A stretch of 32,840 bases of DNA from Magnetospirillum sp. SS-4 (GCF_902729425.1 NZ_CACVCH010000063.1:1-32840), one strand, 5' to 3'. Positions 8,760 through 17,094 are shown, counted from the first letter of the stretch. Notes: generated by a model not told the origin, from the letters alone. Made by a program: numbers and translations.

Positions 8760-10034
8760 ATGCCCCAGGCGGTTCAGGCCAGAAAGCTCCATTACGGCTG
8801 GATCGCGGCGGGACTGACCTTCGTCACCCTGCTGGTGGCGGCCGGCATCCGCTCGGCCCCCGGCGTGATGATCGTGCCGCTGGAGGGCGAGTTCGGCTGG
8901 AGCCGCGCCACCATCTCGTTCGCGGTCTCGGTCAATCTGGTCCTCTACGGGCTGATGGCGCCGTTCGCCGCCGCGGTGATGGACCGCATCGGCCTTCGCC
9001 GCACCATGGCGCTGGCCCTGGCGGTTCTCGCCGCCGGCGTGCTGGCCACCACCCTGATGAGCCGGCCCTGGCACATGGTGCTGCTGTGGGGCGTGGTGGT
9101 GGGTGGCGGATCGGGCACCATCGCCCTGGTGCTGGGCGCCACCGTGGTCAGCCGCTGGTTCGACGCCTATCGCGGCACCGTGATGGGGGTGCTGTCGGCC
9201 GCCACCGCCACCGGACAACTGGTGTTCCTGCCGCAGATGGCCATGCTGGTGGAAGCCTGGGGCTGGCGGGAAGCGGTGATGCTGATCGCCGCCGCCGCCG
9301 CCCTGCTGGCGCCGGTGATCTGGATCTTCATGCGCGACCGCCCCGCCGATGTGGGGCTGTGGCCGGTGGGCGCCACCGAGGCGCCGCCCGCGCCGGTCCG
9401 GGCCGGCAACCCGGCGGTCGCCGCCATCGAGGCGCTGCGCGACGGCATGCGCCACCGCGATTTCTGGCTGCTGGCCGGAACCTTCTTCGTCTGCGGCCTG
9501 TCCACCAACGGGCTGGTGGGAACTCACCTGATTCCCGCCTGCTTCGACCACGGCATTCCCGAGGTCAAGGCCGCCGGCCTGCTGGCCCTGATGGGGATCT
9601 TCGACATCGTCGGCACCACGCTTTCGGGCTGGCTGACCGACCGCTGGGACCCCCGCAAGCTGCTGTTCTGGTATTACTCCTTGCGCGGGCTGTCGCTGAT
9701 CTTCCTCGACCTCGCCTTCGGCCCCGACGTGTTCGGCCTGTGGCTGTTCGCGGTGTTCTACGGCCTGGACTGGATCGCTACCGTGCCGCCAACCGTCAAG
9801 CTGACCGCCGAGGCGTTTGGGCGCGAGCGGGCCGGCGTGATGTTCGGCTGGATCTTCGCCGCCCATCAGGTGGGCGCCGCCACCGCCGCCTTCCTGGCCG
9901 GCTGGATCCGGACCGATCTGGGCGATTACTGGCTGGCCTTCGTCGGCGCCGGCCTCGCCTGCCTGGCGGCGGCGGCGATGTCGCTGCTGATCGGCGGCGG
10001 ACGCCTGGCGCGACCGGCGGCGGAAGCGGCGTGA
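8760..10034 (+). CDS. Major facilitator superfamily transporter
   Basis: This is an inner-membrane secondary transporter of 424 residues with the usual 12 hydrophobic segments in two halves. After membrane segment 2 comes MDRIGLRRTM and after segment 8 TDRWDPRKLL, both matching the family loop motif between helices 2-3 and 8-9. A cytoplasmic loop of about 30 residues links the halves. The sequence resembles the monocarboxylate-porter-like branch of the family. The ATG at 8760 is chosen because GGAGG lies five bases upstream; the frame is open back to a TTG at 8691, but that part overlaps the operators. Control by the divergent TetR suggests efflux or uptake of a small, possibly toxic compound; the substrate cannot be named. 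Confidence 0.92.
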   Translation: MPQAVQARKLHYGWIAAGLTFVTLLVAAGIRSAPGVMIVPLEGEFGWSRATISFAVSVNLVLYGLMAPFAAAVMDRIGLRRTMALALAVLAAGVLATTLMSRPWHMVLLWGVVVGGGSGTIALVLGATVVSRWFDAYRGTVMGVLSAATATGQLVFLPQMAMLVEAWGWREAVMLIAAAAALLAPVIWIFMRDRPADVGLWPVGATEAPPAPVRAGNPAVAAIEALRDGMRHRDFWLLAGTFFVCGLSTNGLVGTHLIPACFDHGIPEVKAAGLLALMGIFDIVGTTLSGWLTDRWDPRKLLFWYYSLRGLSLIFLDLAFGPDVFGLWLFAVFYGLDWIATVPPTVKLTAEAFGRERAGVMFGWIFAAHQVGAATAAFLAGWIRTDLGDYWLAFVGAGLACLAAAAMSLLIGGGRLARPAAEAA

Positions 10035-10050
10035 GGGAAACGCCTTCCGT

Positions 10051-10411
10051 TCAGCGTCCCCAGTTTCTCGCCGCCAGGATGATAGCGGGCAAGGCGGTGA
10101 TGACGTCATCGATGTCCTTGGTCGCGGTGCGGTAAAGCAACTGCGGATTGACGCCCTCGTACTGATGAGCCAGCACGTCCCTCATGCCGGCCATCTTGCG
10201 CCATGGAATATCGGGATAAGCGTCGCGGAATTCCGCCGGAACACGCTTGGCCGCCTCGCCGATGACCTCCAGCGCCCGCATCACGGCATATTGGGTCTGA
10301 GGTCGGCATTGAAGGCATCAAGCGACAGCCCGGCGGGAACGCCTTGAGATTGCCGGCATTCTCCAGGATGTCTTCCAGATAGCCGACGAAAGCCCGCCCC
10401 GTCCCGGTCAC
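10051..10411 (-). pseudogene. hepT: HepT-like HEPN RNase toxin gene with two frameshifts
   Basis: Three frames together spell one HEPN-domain toxin of about 120 residues. Frame one, from a GTG at 10411, gives FVGYLEDILENAGNLKAF. Frame two gives LSLDAFNADL. Frame three gives TQYAVMRALEVIGEAAKRVP and runs to the stop at 10051. Each join needs one added base (near 10339 and near 10306), so two separate single-base losses explain the break. The active-site motif RDVLAHQY fits the R-x4-H-x-Y motif of MntA/HepT toxins and is intact, but only in the third frame. As written, translation from the GTG gives an unrelated tail. The GTG overlaps the stop of the antitoxin gene, as in intact pairs. Toxin loss with antitoxin retained is the expected direction of decay. 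Confidence 0.8.
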
Positions 10412-10701
10412 AGCATCCTGACCTCGGCCAGAATCTGCCGGCCGACCTGTCGGCGCAGGGTGCTCTTGTCCGCGAGATCGACCTTCACCCCCAGGGCATC
10501 GCTGAGTTCCAGTTGCAGGCCCACATAGTCCAGCAGGCCGATGCCGTCGCCCAACTCGACCAGGACATCGATATCGCTGTCGTCGCGCTGCTCGCCGCGC
10601 ACGTACGACCCGAACACCCCCATGCCCCGAATGGGGTAACGGCGTTTCAGGTCGGGCTGTAGTGCCCGCAACTGGATCATGATGTCGTCGAGTGTGCGCA
10701 T
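10408..10701 (-). CDS. mntA: MntA-type nucleotidyltransferase antitoxin
   Basis: This 97-residue minimal nucleotidyltransferase has the motif GS-x10-DxD at residues 31-45 (GSYVRGEQRDDSDID). In studied MntA/HepT pairs this protein adds AMP to the tyrosine of the HepT R-x4-H-x-Y motif and so silences the RNase; that role is inferred from family knowledge. Start at ATG 10701, with GAGGCGG just upstream. It overlaps the hepT start by the GTGA arrangement. A perfect inverted repeat with a possible -10 in its loop lies immediately upstream. The reading frame and catalytic residues are intact although the partner toxin is broken. Confidence 0.9.
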   Translation of the reverse strand: MRTLDDIMIQLRALQPDLKRRYPIRGMGVFGSYVRGEQRDDSDIDVLVELGDGIGLLDYVGLQLELSDALGVKVDLADKSTLRRQVGRQILAEVRML

Positions 10702-10711
10702 GTCCGCCTCG

Positions 10712-10753
10712 TCGGCCCGGCCGTCGGAAAGTATATACCGACGGCCGGGCCGA
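10712..10753 (-). promoter_or_regulatory. Perfect 16-bp inverted repeat: operator/promoter of mntA or terminator of bclA
   Basis: TCGGCCCGGCCGTCGG (10712-10727) is perfectly inverted at 10738-10753, with a 10-base A/T-rich loop. On the minus strand the loop contains TATACT (10735-10730), and CTGGCA lies 18 bases upstream (10759-10754). The repeat could therefore embrace the -10 of the mntA promoter and act as an operator, leaving a leader of about 20 bases. The repeat also begins 10 bases after the bclA stop, so as RNA it would be a very stable hairpin and might end that operon. No T-run follows it, which weakens a simple intrinsic terminator. Confidence 0.6.
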
Positions 10754-10763
10754 TGCCAGACGG

Positions 10764-12347
10764 CTACATCTTCATGCCGCCGCGCAGCTTGAACCGCTGA
10801 ATCTTGCCGGTGGCGGTCTTGGGCAGGGCGTCGACGAATTCGATCCAGCGCGGATACTTGTAGGGCGCCAGCTTGGCCTTGACGTATTTCTGCAACTCCT
10901 CGGCCAGCTTCTCGCTGGCGCTTTCGCCGGGAGCCAGGACCACGAAGGCCTTCGGCTTGATCAGGCCTTCCGGATCGGCCTCGCCGACCACGGCGGCCTC
11001 CAGCACCTTCTCGTTGGAGATCAGGGCGGCCTCGACCTCGAACGGCGAGACCCAGATGCCGCCCACCTTCAGCATGTCGTCGCCGCGTCCGGCATAGCGG
11101 TAATAGCCCTCGTCGTCCACGTAGTACTTGTCGCCGGTGTGGGTCCACTCGCCACGGAAGGTCTTCAGCGACTTCTCGCGCTGGTTCCAGTAGGCGGTGG
11201 CCGACGAGGGGCCGCGCACGATCAGTTCGCCCATCTCGCCCTGGGGCACGTCGTGGCCGTCGTCGGAGATGATGCGCAGGTCATAGCCCGGCACCGGCTT
11301 GCCGGAGGTGCCGTAGCGGACTTCGCCATGGCGGTTGGACAGGAAGATGTGCAGCATCTCGGTCGAGCCGAGACCGTCGAGGATGGCGGCGCCGAACCGC
11401 TCCTCCCAGCGCTTGCCCACGTCCTCGGGCAGGGCCTCGCCGGCCGAGACGCAGGCGCGGAGCCGCGTCGAGCCGGTGTCGCGCTTGTACTGGGGATCGG
11501 CCAGGATGGTGCCGTACAAGGTGGGCACGCCGTAGAAGATGGTGGGCTGGTGGTCGGCCAGCACCTTCATCACCGCCTCGGGGGTGGGGCGGTCCTTCAG
11601 CAGCACCGAGGTGGCGCCCACATGCAGGGAGAAGGTCATGCCGTTGCCCAGGCCATAGGCGAAGAACAGCTTGGCGGCCGAGAAGGTGACGTCGTCTTCC
11701 TGAATGCCCAGCACCTGCTGGCCGTAATGCACCGCCGTGGCCGGCAGGTCGCGCTGAAGATGGACGGCGCCCTTGGGCGCGCCGGTCGAGCCCGAGGAAT
11801 ACAGCCAGAAGGCCACGTCGTCGCGGGTGGTCTCGGCGGTCTTCAGCTTGGGCTCGGCCTTGTCCATCAGGTCGGACAGCAGCACATGGCCAAAGGCGTT
11901 CTTGCCGGACACCACCACTTTTTCCAGCAGCGGCAGGTCGGGCAGGATCGGTTCGACCTTGTCGTAGAGCTCCTCGCTGATCACCAGGACGCGGGCGCGG
12001 GAATCCGACAGCATGTAGCCGTAATCGCCGGTGGTCAGCAGGGTGTTGAGCGGAATCGGCACGATACCGGCCTTGATCGCCCCCCAGAACACCGACGGGA
12101 AATCGACGGTGTCCAGCATGATCATGGCGATGCGGTTCTCCATGTGGAGACCGAGACCCTTCAGCGCGTTGCCGGCCCGGTTGACCTTGTCGGCCAACTG
12201 GCCGTAGGTGGTCGGGCCGTCGGCGTCGATGAAGGCGGCCTTGTCGGCGCGGCCTTGCTTCAGATGGCGGTCGATGAACCAGGTGGCGGCGTTGTAGTCG
12301 CGCGGAATGTCGAGCGCGTGCTCCGACGTGGTCAGGCCTGTGGTCAT
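10764..12347 (-). CDS. bclA: Benzoate-CoA ligase family enzyme
   Basis: This is an ATP-dependent acyl-CoA synthetase of 527 residues that would activate benzoate, or a close aromatic acid, to its CoA thioester, the entry step of anaerobic and box-type benzoate breakdown. Adenylation motifs are in place: YSSGSTGAPKGAVH (183-196), DGLGSTEMLHIF (324-335), YAGRGDDMLKVGG (418-430) and KTATGKIQR (510-518, with the likely catalytic Lys515). AAKLFFAYGLGNGMTF is characteristic of benzoate-CoA ligases as opposed to general AMP-ligases. ATG 12347 is preceded by GAGGAGGAG. It is the last gene after an ABC importer, 13 bases from livF, which links uptake to activation. 4-Hydroxybenzoate or 2-aminobenzoate are possible alternative substrates. 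Confidence 0.9.
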   Translation of the reverse strand: MTTGLTTSEHALDIPRDYNAATWFIDRHLKQGRADKAAFIDADGPTTYGQLADKVNRAGNALKGLGLHMENRIAMIMLDTVDFPSVFWGAIKAGIVPIPLNTLLTTGDYGYMLSDSRARVLVISEELYDKVEPILPDLPLLEKVVVSGKNAFGHVLLSDLMDKAEPKLKTAETTRDDVAFWLYSSGSTGAPKGAVHLQRDLPATAVHYGQQVLGIQEDDVTFSAAKLFFAYGLGNGMTFSLHVGATSVLLKDRPTPEAVMKVLADHQPTIFYGVPTLYGTILADPQYKRDTGSTRLRACVSAGEALPEDVGKRWEERFGAAILDGLGSTEMLHIFLSNRHGEVRYGTSGKPVPGYDLRIISDDGHDVPQGEMGELIVRGPSSATAYWNQREKSLKTFRGEWTHTGDKYYVDDEGYYRYAGRGDDMLKVGGIWVSPFEVEAALISNEKVLEAAVVGEADPEGLIKPKAFVVLAPGESASEKLAEELQKYVKAKLAPYKYPRWIEFVDALPKTATGKIQRFKLRGGMKM

Positions 12348-12360
12348 GGGGTTCTCCTCC

Positions 12361-13062
12361 TCACAATCCGATATGGCGTTCGAGAATGCTCGAATCGCTC
12401 TTCAACGTTTCCGGCCCGCCGTCATAGACCACCTCGCCCTTGACCAGGATGACGTGGCGGTCGGCAAGGTCGAGCAGAACGCCCACGTTCTTGTCGACGA
12501 TGACCGAGGCGATACCGGTATCCTTGATGGCGCGGATGACGTGCCAGATGTCGCGGCGGATCAGGGGCGCCAGGCCCTCGGTGGCCTCGTCCAGGATCAG
12601 CAGCCGGGGATTGGTCATCAGGGCGCGGCCGATGGACAGCATCTGCTGTTCGCCGCCGGACAGGTGGGTGCCCAGGTTGTCGAGGCGCTCGGCCAGGCGG
12701 GGAAAGGTTTCCAGTACCCGCTCGAAGGTCCAGTCGCGACGGCCGTCCGGAGCCGGCCTGGCCGCCATCGCCAGATGTTCCCGGACCGTCAGGTTGTGGA
12801 ACATGCCGCGCCCCTCGGGCACATAGGCCAGCCCCAGGCGGATGACGGCCGAGGTCTCCCAGCCGGTGACGTCGCGGCCGTGGACGGCCACCTTGCCCTG
12901 GCGGGGATGGACGATGCCCAGCAGGCTCTTCAGCAGGGTCGACTTGCCCATGCCGTTGCGCCCCATCAGGGCCACCGTCTCGCCCTTGCCCACCCGGAAG
13001 TCGATGCCGTGCAGCACGTGGCTGGCACCGTAGAAGGTGTGGATGCCCTTGGCTTCCAGCAT
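12361..13062 (-). CDS. livF: Branched-chain-type ABC importer ATPase (LivF-like), aromatic acid operon
   Basis: This is one of two cytoplasmic ATPases of a HAAT-family importer, 233 residues. It has Walker A GRNGMGKS (34-41), signature LSGGEQQM, and Walker B LLILDEATEGL. The position after Walker B that holds histidine in most ABC ATPases, and usually reads VEQN in LivF proteins, reads VDKN here. I chose the ATG at 13062, one base past the livG stop and with GGAGG upstream, over an ATG at 13083 that would overlap livG. It lies between livG and benzoate-CoA ligase on the same strand, so the transporter probably serves aromatic acids and not leucine. Confidence 0.93.
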   Translation of the reverse strand: MLEAKGIHTFYGASHVLHGIDFRVGKGETVALMGRNGMGKSTLLKSLLGIVHPRQGKVAVHGRDVTGWETSAVIRLGLAYVPEGRGMFHNLTVREHLAMAARPAPDGRRDWTFERVLETFPRLAERLDNLGTHLSGGEQQMLSIGRALMTNPRLLILDEATEGLAPLIRRDIWHVIRAIKDTGIASVIVDKNVGVLLDLADRHVILVKGEVVYDGGPETLKSDSSILERHIGL

Positions 13063-13063
13063 G

Positions 13064-13828
13064 TCAGTACGCCTCCGCCCCATCGCCGAGATAGGCGTCC
13101 TGCACCGCCTTGCTGGCCCGCACCCGTTCCACCGGCCCGCTTTCCAGCAAGGTACCGTTGACCATCACGCTCAGCACATCGGCGATGGCGAACACCGCGT
13201 CCATGTCGTGCTCGATCAGGATCAGGGTGTAGCGCCGCGCCAGGTCGCGCAGCAAGGTGACCATGTGCTCGGATTCCTCGCGACCCATGCCGGCCAGGGG
13301 TTCGTCCAGCACCAGCACCTCCGGCGCCGTGGCCAGCACCATGGCGATTTCCAGTTGGCGCTGCTCGCCATAGGACATGGTGCCGGCGACGCGGCCCGAC
13401 CGTCCCGCCAGCCCGGCCGAGGCCAGCGCCGCCTCGGCCTGTTCCGACACCGCCTTGTAGGAACTGGCGGGACGCAGGAACCTCATGGAGGTGGCGAGCC
13501 GCGACTGCGCCGCCAGCCGGCAGTTCTCGAAACAGGTGAAGCTGGGGAAGATATTGGTCTTCTGATACGACCGCCCGATGCCGAGGCGCGTCACCTTGTG
13601 GGCCGGCAGACCGCCGATGCTGGCGCCCTTGAACAGCACCTCGCCCGCCGATGGCGGCAGATGGCCGGTCAGCAGGTTGACGAAGGTGCTTTTCCCGGCA
13701 CCGTTGGGGCCGATGATGGCGTGGGCCTGATGCTCGCGAAAACCGATCGAGACCGACGAATTGGCGACAAGACCGCCGAACGCCTTGGTCAGGGCGCGGG
13801 TTTCCAGGATGAATTCGGAATGGCTCAT
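13064..13828 (-). CDS. livG: Branched-chain-type ABC importer ATPase (LivG-like), aromatic acid operon
   Basis: This is the second ATPase of the importer, 254 residues. Walker A is GPNGAGKS (40-47), the signature is MSYGEQRQLEIA, Walker B is VLVLDEPLAGM and the switch histidine is in IEHDMDAVF. The C-terminal extension beyond the switch is typical for LivG. ATG 13828 overlaps the livM stop as ATGA and has GGAGG upstream. The open frame extends much further upstream, but that sequence is livM in another frame. Confidence 0.94.
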   Translation of the reverse strand: MSHSEFILETRALTKAFGGLVANSSVSIGFREHQAHAIIGPNGAGKSTFVNLLTGHLPPSAGEVLFKGASIGGLPAHKVTRLGIGRSYQKTNIFPSFTCFENCRLAAQSRLATSMRFLRPASSYKAVSEQAEAALASAGLAGRSGRVAGTMSYGEQRQLEIAMVLATAPEVLVLDEPLAGMGREESEHMVTLLRDLARRYTLILIEHDMDAVFAIADVLSVMVNGTLLESGPVERVRASKAVQDAYLGDGAEAY

Positions 13829-14814
13829 GGCCCATCCTCCTTCCTGTCCGTCCACTTGAGCAGCAGGCCGGCCAATCCCTTGGGCAGCAGCAGCACGATG
13901 GCGATCACCATGACGCCCATGGGCAGCAGCCAGTGCTCGGTCAGGGATTCGAAGGCGAAATGCGCCAGTTCCAGGACGAAGGCCCCCAGCACCGGCCCGA
14001 ACAGGGTCCCCATGCCGCCCAGGATCACCATCACCAGCACATGGCCCGACTGGTGCCAGCCCAGCATGGCGGGATTGACGAAGCCGTACTGGGTCGCCGC
14101 CAGAAAACCCGCCAGGCCGGCGATGGTGCCGGCGATGGTGAAGGCCACCAGCTTGTAGGCCATGGGATTGAAGCCGAGTCCCTGAACCCGGTATTCGTTG
14201 ACGCCGATGGCGCTGATCACCCGGCCGAACGGCGAGGCCAGCAGCACCCGCAGCAGGGCGTAGACCCCCACCAGCACGCCCAGGGTGACGTAGAAGAAGC
14301 TGAGCTTGTCGTCCAGGTTGACCAGGGTGGTTCCGAACGCCTCCACCGTCGGCTTGACGTAGATGTAGGCGCCGTCCGAACCGCCGGCCAGCTTGGAATC
14401 GTTGAAGAAATAGAACCCCATCTGGCCGAAGGCCAGGGTCACCATGATGAAATAGATGCCGCTGGTCCGGATCGACAGGAAGCCGACCACCAGCGCCGCC
14501 GCCGCCACCCCCGCCAGCCCGGCCGGCAGCACCAGCCACAGATTGGCGGCGTCGTATTGCGGGCTCATCAGGGCCAGCATGTAGCCGCCCAGGCCGAAGA
14601 AGGCGGCGTGGCCCAGGCTGACCAGCCCGGCGACGCCGACCAGCAGATCCAGGCTCATGGCCAGGATCGCCAGGATCATGATGCCGGTCAGCTTCTGCAT
14701 CAGGAAGGTGAACTTGGCGGCGAACACCAGCTTGCCCCACAGCGGAAACAGGGCCAGGACCACCAGCAGCACCAGCAGCAGGATGGCGAGACGCTTCGGA
14801 ATGTGGGTGATCAT
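13825..14814 (-). CDS. livM: Branched-chain-type ABC importer permease (LivM-like), aromatic acid operon
   Basis: This is an inner-membrane permease subunit of 329 residues with about ten hydrophobic segments. It has the family motif LVSLGHAAFFGLGGYML after the second segments, and VNEYRVQGLGFNPMAYKLVAF, the ATPase-contact loop. It starts at the ATG at 14814, overlapping the livH stop as ATGA. It pairs with LivH to form the channel for a ligand delivered by the periplasmic protein encoded first in the operon. Confidence 0.94.
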   Translation of the reverse strand: MITHIPKRLAILLLVLLVVLALFPLWGKLVFAAKFTFLMQKLTGIMILAILAMSLDLLVGVAGLVSLGHAAFFGLGGYMLALMSPQYDAANLWLVLPAGLAGVAAAALVVGFLSIRTSGIYFIMVTLAFGQMGFYFFNDSKLAGGSDGAYIYVKPTVEAFGTTLVNLDDKLSFFYVTLGVLVGVYALLRVLLASPFGRVISAIGVNEYRVQGLGFNPMAYKLVAFTIAGTIAGLAGFLAATQYGFVNPAMLGWHQSGHVLVMVILGGMGTLFGPVLGAFVLELAHFAFESLTEHWLLPMGVMVIAIVLLLPKGLAGLLLKWTDRKEDGP

Positions 14815-15671
14815 GCGAACAGCCCCCGGGGCTTCCACAGCAGCACCGCCGCCATGACGCCATAGACGGTGAAGCTGGCGAAATCGGGCACGAACACCTT
14901 GCCGAAGGTGTCGGCCAGCCCGATCAGCAGGGCTCCCAGGAACGCGCCCTTGACCGAGCCGACGCCGCCGATCACCACCACCACGAAGCAGATGATCAGC
15001 ACGGTGTCGCCCATGCCCGGCGCCACCGAGGTGATGGGGGTCGAGATCGCCCCGGCCAGCCCGGCCAGGGCGGCGCCGATGGCGAAGACCAGTCCGAACA
15101 GCAACTTCACATTGATGCCCAGCGCCGCCACCATCTCGCGGTTCGAGGCGCCGGCCCGCACCCACATGCCGAAGCGGGTCTTGGCGATGACGAAATACAT
15201 GACCAGCGCCAGGGCGCCGCACACCACCGACAGCACCACCCGGTAGGCGGGATAGGACAGGGTCTCGGTCAGCTTGAACGACCACGCCAGCGCCTGCGGC
15301 ACGGCGACGCCGTGGACGTCGTTGCCCCAGAAGATGCGCTGGGCCTCATTGAAGATCAGGATCAGGCCGTAGGTCAGCAGCACCTGGTCGAGGTGGTCGC
15401 GCTTGTAGAGCGTCCTGACCAGCACCGCCTCGATGACATACCCCACCAGGGCGGCGATGGGCAGCGACAGCAGCACGGCGGCCACCAGGGAACCGGTGAC
15501 GCCGGCCAGCCACCACGCCAGATAGGCCCCCAGCATGTAGAAGGCGCCATGCGCCAGATTGATGATGCCCATGATGCCGAAGATCAGCGTCAGGCCGCTG
15601 GCCACCAGGAACAGCAGCAGCCCGTACTGAACCCCGTTCAGCAACTGGATGAGGAAAAACCAGAAATCCAT
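14811..15671 (-). CDS. livH: Branched-chain-type ABC importer permease (LivH-like), aromatic acid operon
   Basis: This permease subunit of 286 residues is highly hydrophobic, with the family motifs GIMGIINLAHGAFYMLGAY and GGVGSVKGAFLGALLIGLAD. The start MDFWFFLIQLL at 15671 follows GGGAG with good spacing; an ATG at 15683 would add four residues. It is the first permease gene after the binding protein, with a hairpin in the 86-base gap between them. Confidence 0.94.
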   Translation of the reverse strand: MDFWFFLIQLLNGVQYGLLLFLVASGLTLIFGIMGIINLAHGAFYMLGAYLAWWLAGVTGSLVAAVLLSLPIAALVGYVIEAVLVRTLYKRDHLDQVLLTYGLILIFNEAQRIFWGNDVHGVAVPQALAWSFKLTETLSYPAYRVVLSVVCGALALVMYFVIAKTRFGMWVRAGASNREMVAALGINVKLLFGLVFAIGAALAGLAGAISTPITSVAPGMGDTVLIICFVVVVIGGVGSVKGAFLGALLIGLADTFGKVFVPDFASFTVYGVMAAVLLWKPRGLFA

Positions 15672-15697
15672 TCCCGCTCCCATGCGGGCAAGGACGC

Positions 15698-15729
15698 CCG
15701 CGCTCCGAACCGCCTGATCCGGAGCGCGG
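15698..15729 (-). promoter_or_regulatory. Intercistronic RNA hairpin between binding-protein gene and livH
   Basis: CCGCGCTCCG (15698-15707) is inverted as CGGAGCGCGG (15720-15729), with a 12-base loop. It lies 28 bases after the binding-protein stop and 26 bases before the livH ATG, with no T-run. Such hairpins after binding-protein genes often protect the upstream message and cause partial termination, giving more binding protein than permease. That role is inferred from other ABC operons. Confidence 0.55.
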
Positions 15730-15757
15730 CCGTCCCGGCCGCATCACGATTGAACCG

Positions 15758-16954
15758 TCAGCCCATCTTGCAGCCGGTGGCGGGATCGGCCAGGGCCTTT
15801 TCCGCGACGCCAACCACGATTTCCTGACCGCCCTTGACCTGGCGCAGATAGAAATCCTGCACCGGATTGTGGGCCTTGGACAGGGTGAAGGTGCCGCGCG
15901 GGCTCTTGATCACCGCCTTTTCCATGGCGTCGATCAGGGCCGGCTTGGCACCGGTGTCGCCCTTGACCGCCGCCATGCCCTGGACCAGCAGCTGGGCGGC
16001 GTCATAGCCCTGGACGGCGTAGACGTCGGCTTCCTTGCCGAACGACTTGGAATAGGCGGCGCGGAAGGCCTTGTTCTCGGGGGTGTCGAGCGCGTCGGCG
16101 TAATGCAGGGTGGTCAGCACGCCCTCGGCGGCCTCGCCCTGGCCCTTCAGCACGCCGTCGGTCAGGAAGCCCGAGCCCATCAGCTGGATCGACTTCAGGC
16201 CGGCGGCGGCATAGTCCTTGACGAATTTCAGGGCGCCGGCGCCGGCGAAGAACACGAACACGCCGTCGGGCTTCAGCGAGGCGATCTCGGTCAGGTTGGC
16301 CTGGAACTCGTCGGACGGGAACGGCACCATGATCTGCTTGACCACCTTGCCGCCATGCTTGGTGAAATTGGCCTCGAAGCCGGCCAGGGCCTCCTCGCCG
16401 GCGGCGTATTTCCACGACATGGTGACCACGTTCTTCAGGCCGCGTTCCACCGCCACCTTGCCCATGGGGTAGGACGCCTGCCAGTTGGTGAACGAGGTGC
16501 GGAAGATGTTGGGGGCGCACAGCGGCCCAGTGGCGGCGCCGGCGCCGGCATTGGCGATGACGGTGATGGTGCCGCTTTCCCGCACCACCTTGACCATGCC
16601 CAGCGCCACGCCGGAATGGACCGGACCGACCAGGAAATCGACGTTCTCGCCGGTCACCAGCTTGTTGGTGTTTTCCGGCCCCTTGGCGGGATTGGCCTCG
16701 GAATCAACCGCCACGTATTGAATCTCGCGACCGCCCATCTTGCCGCCGCGTTCCTCGACCGCCAGCTTGAAGGCGTTGGTGATGGCCTCGCCCAGGCCGG
16801 CATAGGTGCCGGTATAGGGAAGCAGGAAGCCGACCTTGACCTTGGCGGTGTTGCCGATGGCGAAACGGGTCGGCACGAAACCCGACACGCCGACGGCGGC
16901 GACGGCGCCGGCCTGAAGGATGGTCCGGCGAGTAACGGTCTTGGCGATATCCAT
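15758..16954 (-). CDS. Periplasmic ligand-binding protein of branched-chain/aromatic ABC importer
   Basis: This is a type I periplasmic binding protein (Peripla_BP_6 / LivJ-like) of 398 residues. The N-terminus has an export signal with twin arginines (VTRRTILQAGAVAAVGVSGF), so Tat export is plausible. The mature part begins KVKVGFLLPYTGTYAGLGE, typical of this family, and continues with FLVGPVHSGVALGM and VQGYDAAQLLVQGM. ATG 16954 is preceded by GGGAGA. It is the first gene of the operon ending in benzoate-CoA ligase, so an aromatic acid is the best guess for the ligand, by analogy with known aromatic-acid HAAT systems. Confidence 0.93.
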   Translation of the reverse strand: MDIAKTVTRRTILQAGAVAAVGVSGFVPTRFAIGNTAKVKVGFLLPYTGTYAGLGEAITNAFKLAVEERGGKMGGREIQYVAVDSEANPAKGPENTNKLVTGENVDFLVGPVHSGVALGMVKVVRESGTITVIANAGAGAATGPLCAPNIFRTSFTNWQASYPMGKVAVERGLKNVVTMSWKYAAGEEALAGFEANFTKHGGKVVKQIMVPFPSDEFQANLTEIASLKPDGVFVFFAGAGALKFVKDYAAAGLKSIQLMGSGFLTDGVLKGQGEAAEGVLTTLHYADALDTPENKAFRAAYSKSFGKEADVYAVQGYDAAQLLVQGMAAVKGDTGAKPALIDAMEKAVIKSPRGTFTLSKAHNPVQDFYLRQVKGGQEIVVGVAEKALADPATGCKMG

Positions 16955-17094
16955 GCTTGTCTCTCCCAAACGATCCGAGCATTGCGCTCGCTGATTGCTC
17001 CCCGCGCCCGGCCCCACGGCCCGGCGCTCTCGCATGTCCGTCCCTGGTTCTGGCGGGCGGATCATCGTGTCGGCGTTGCGACGCTTAATTCGGC

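Noticed and set aside
13064-14863. A 599-residue fusion of permease and ATPase
   Set aside because: The upstream part is livM read out of frame; LivG begins at 13828 with a ribosome-binding site.
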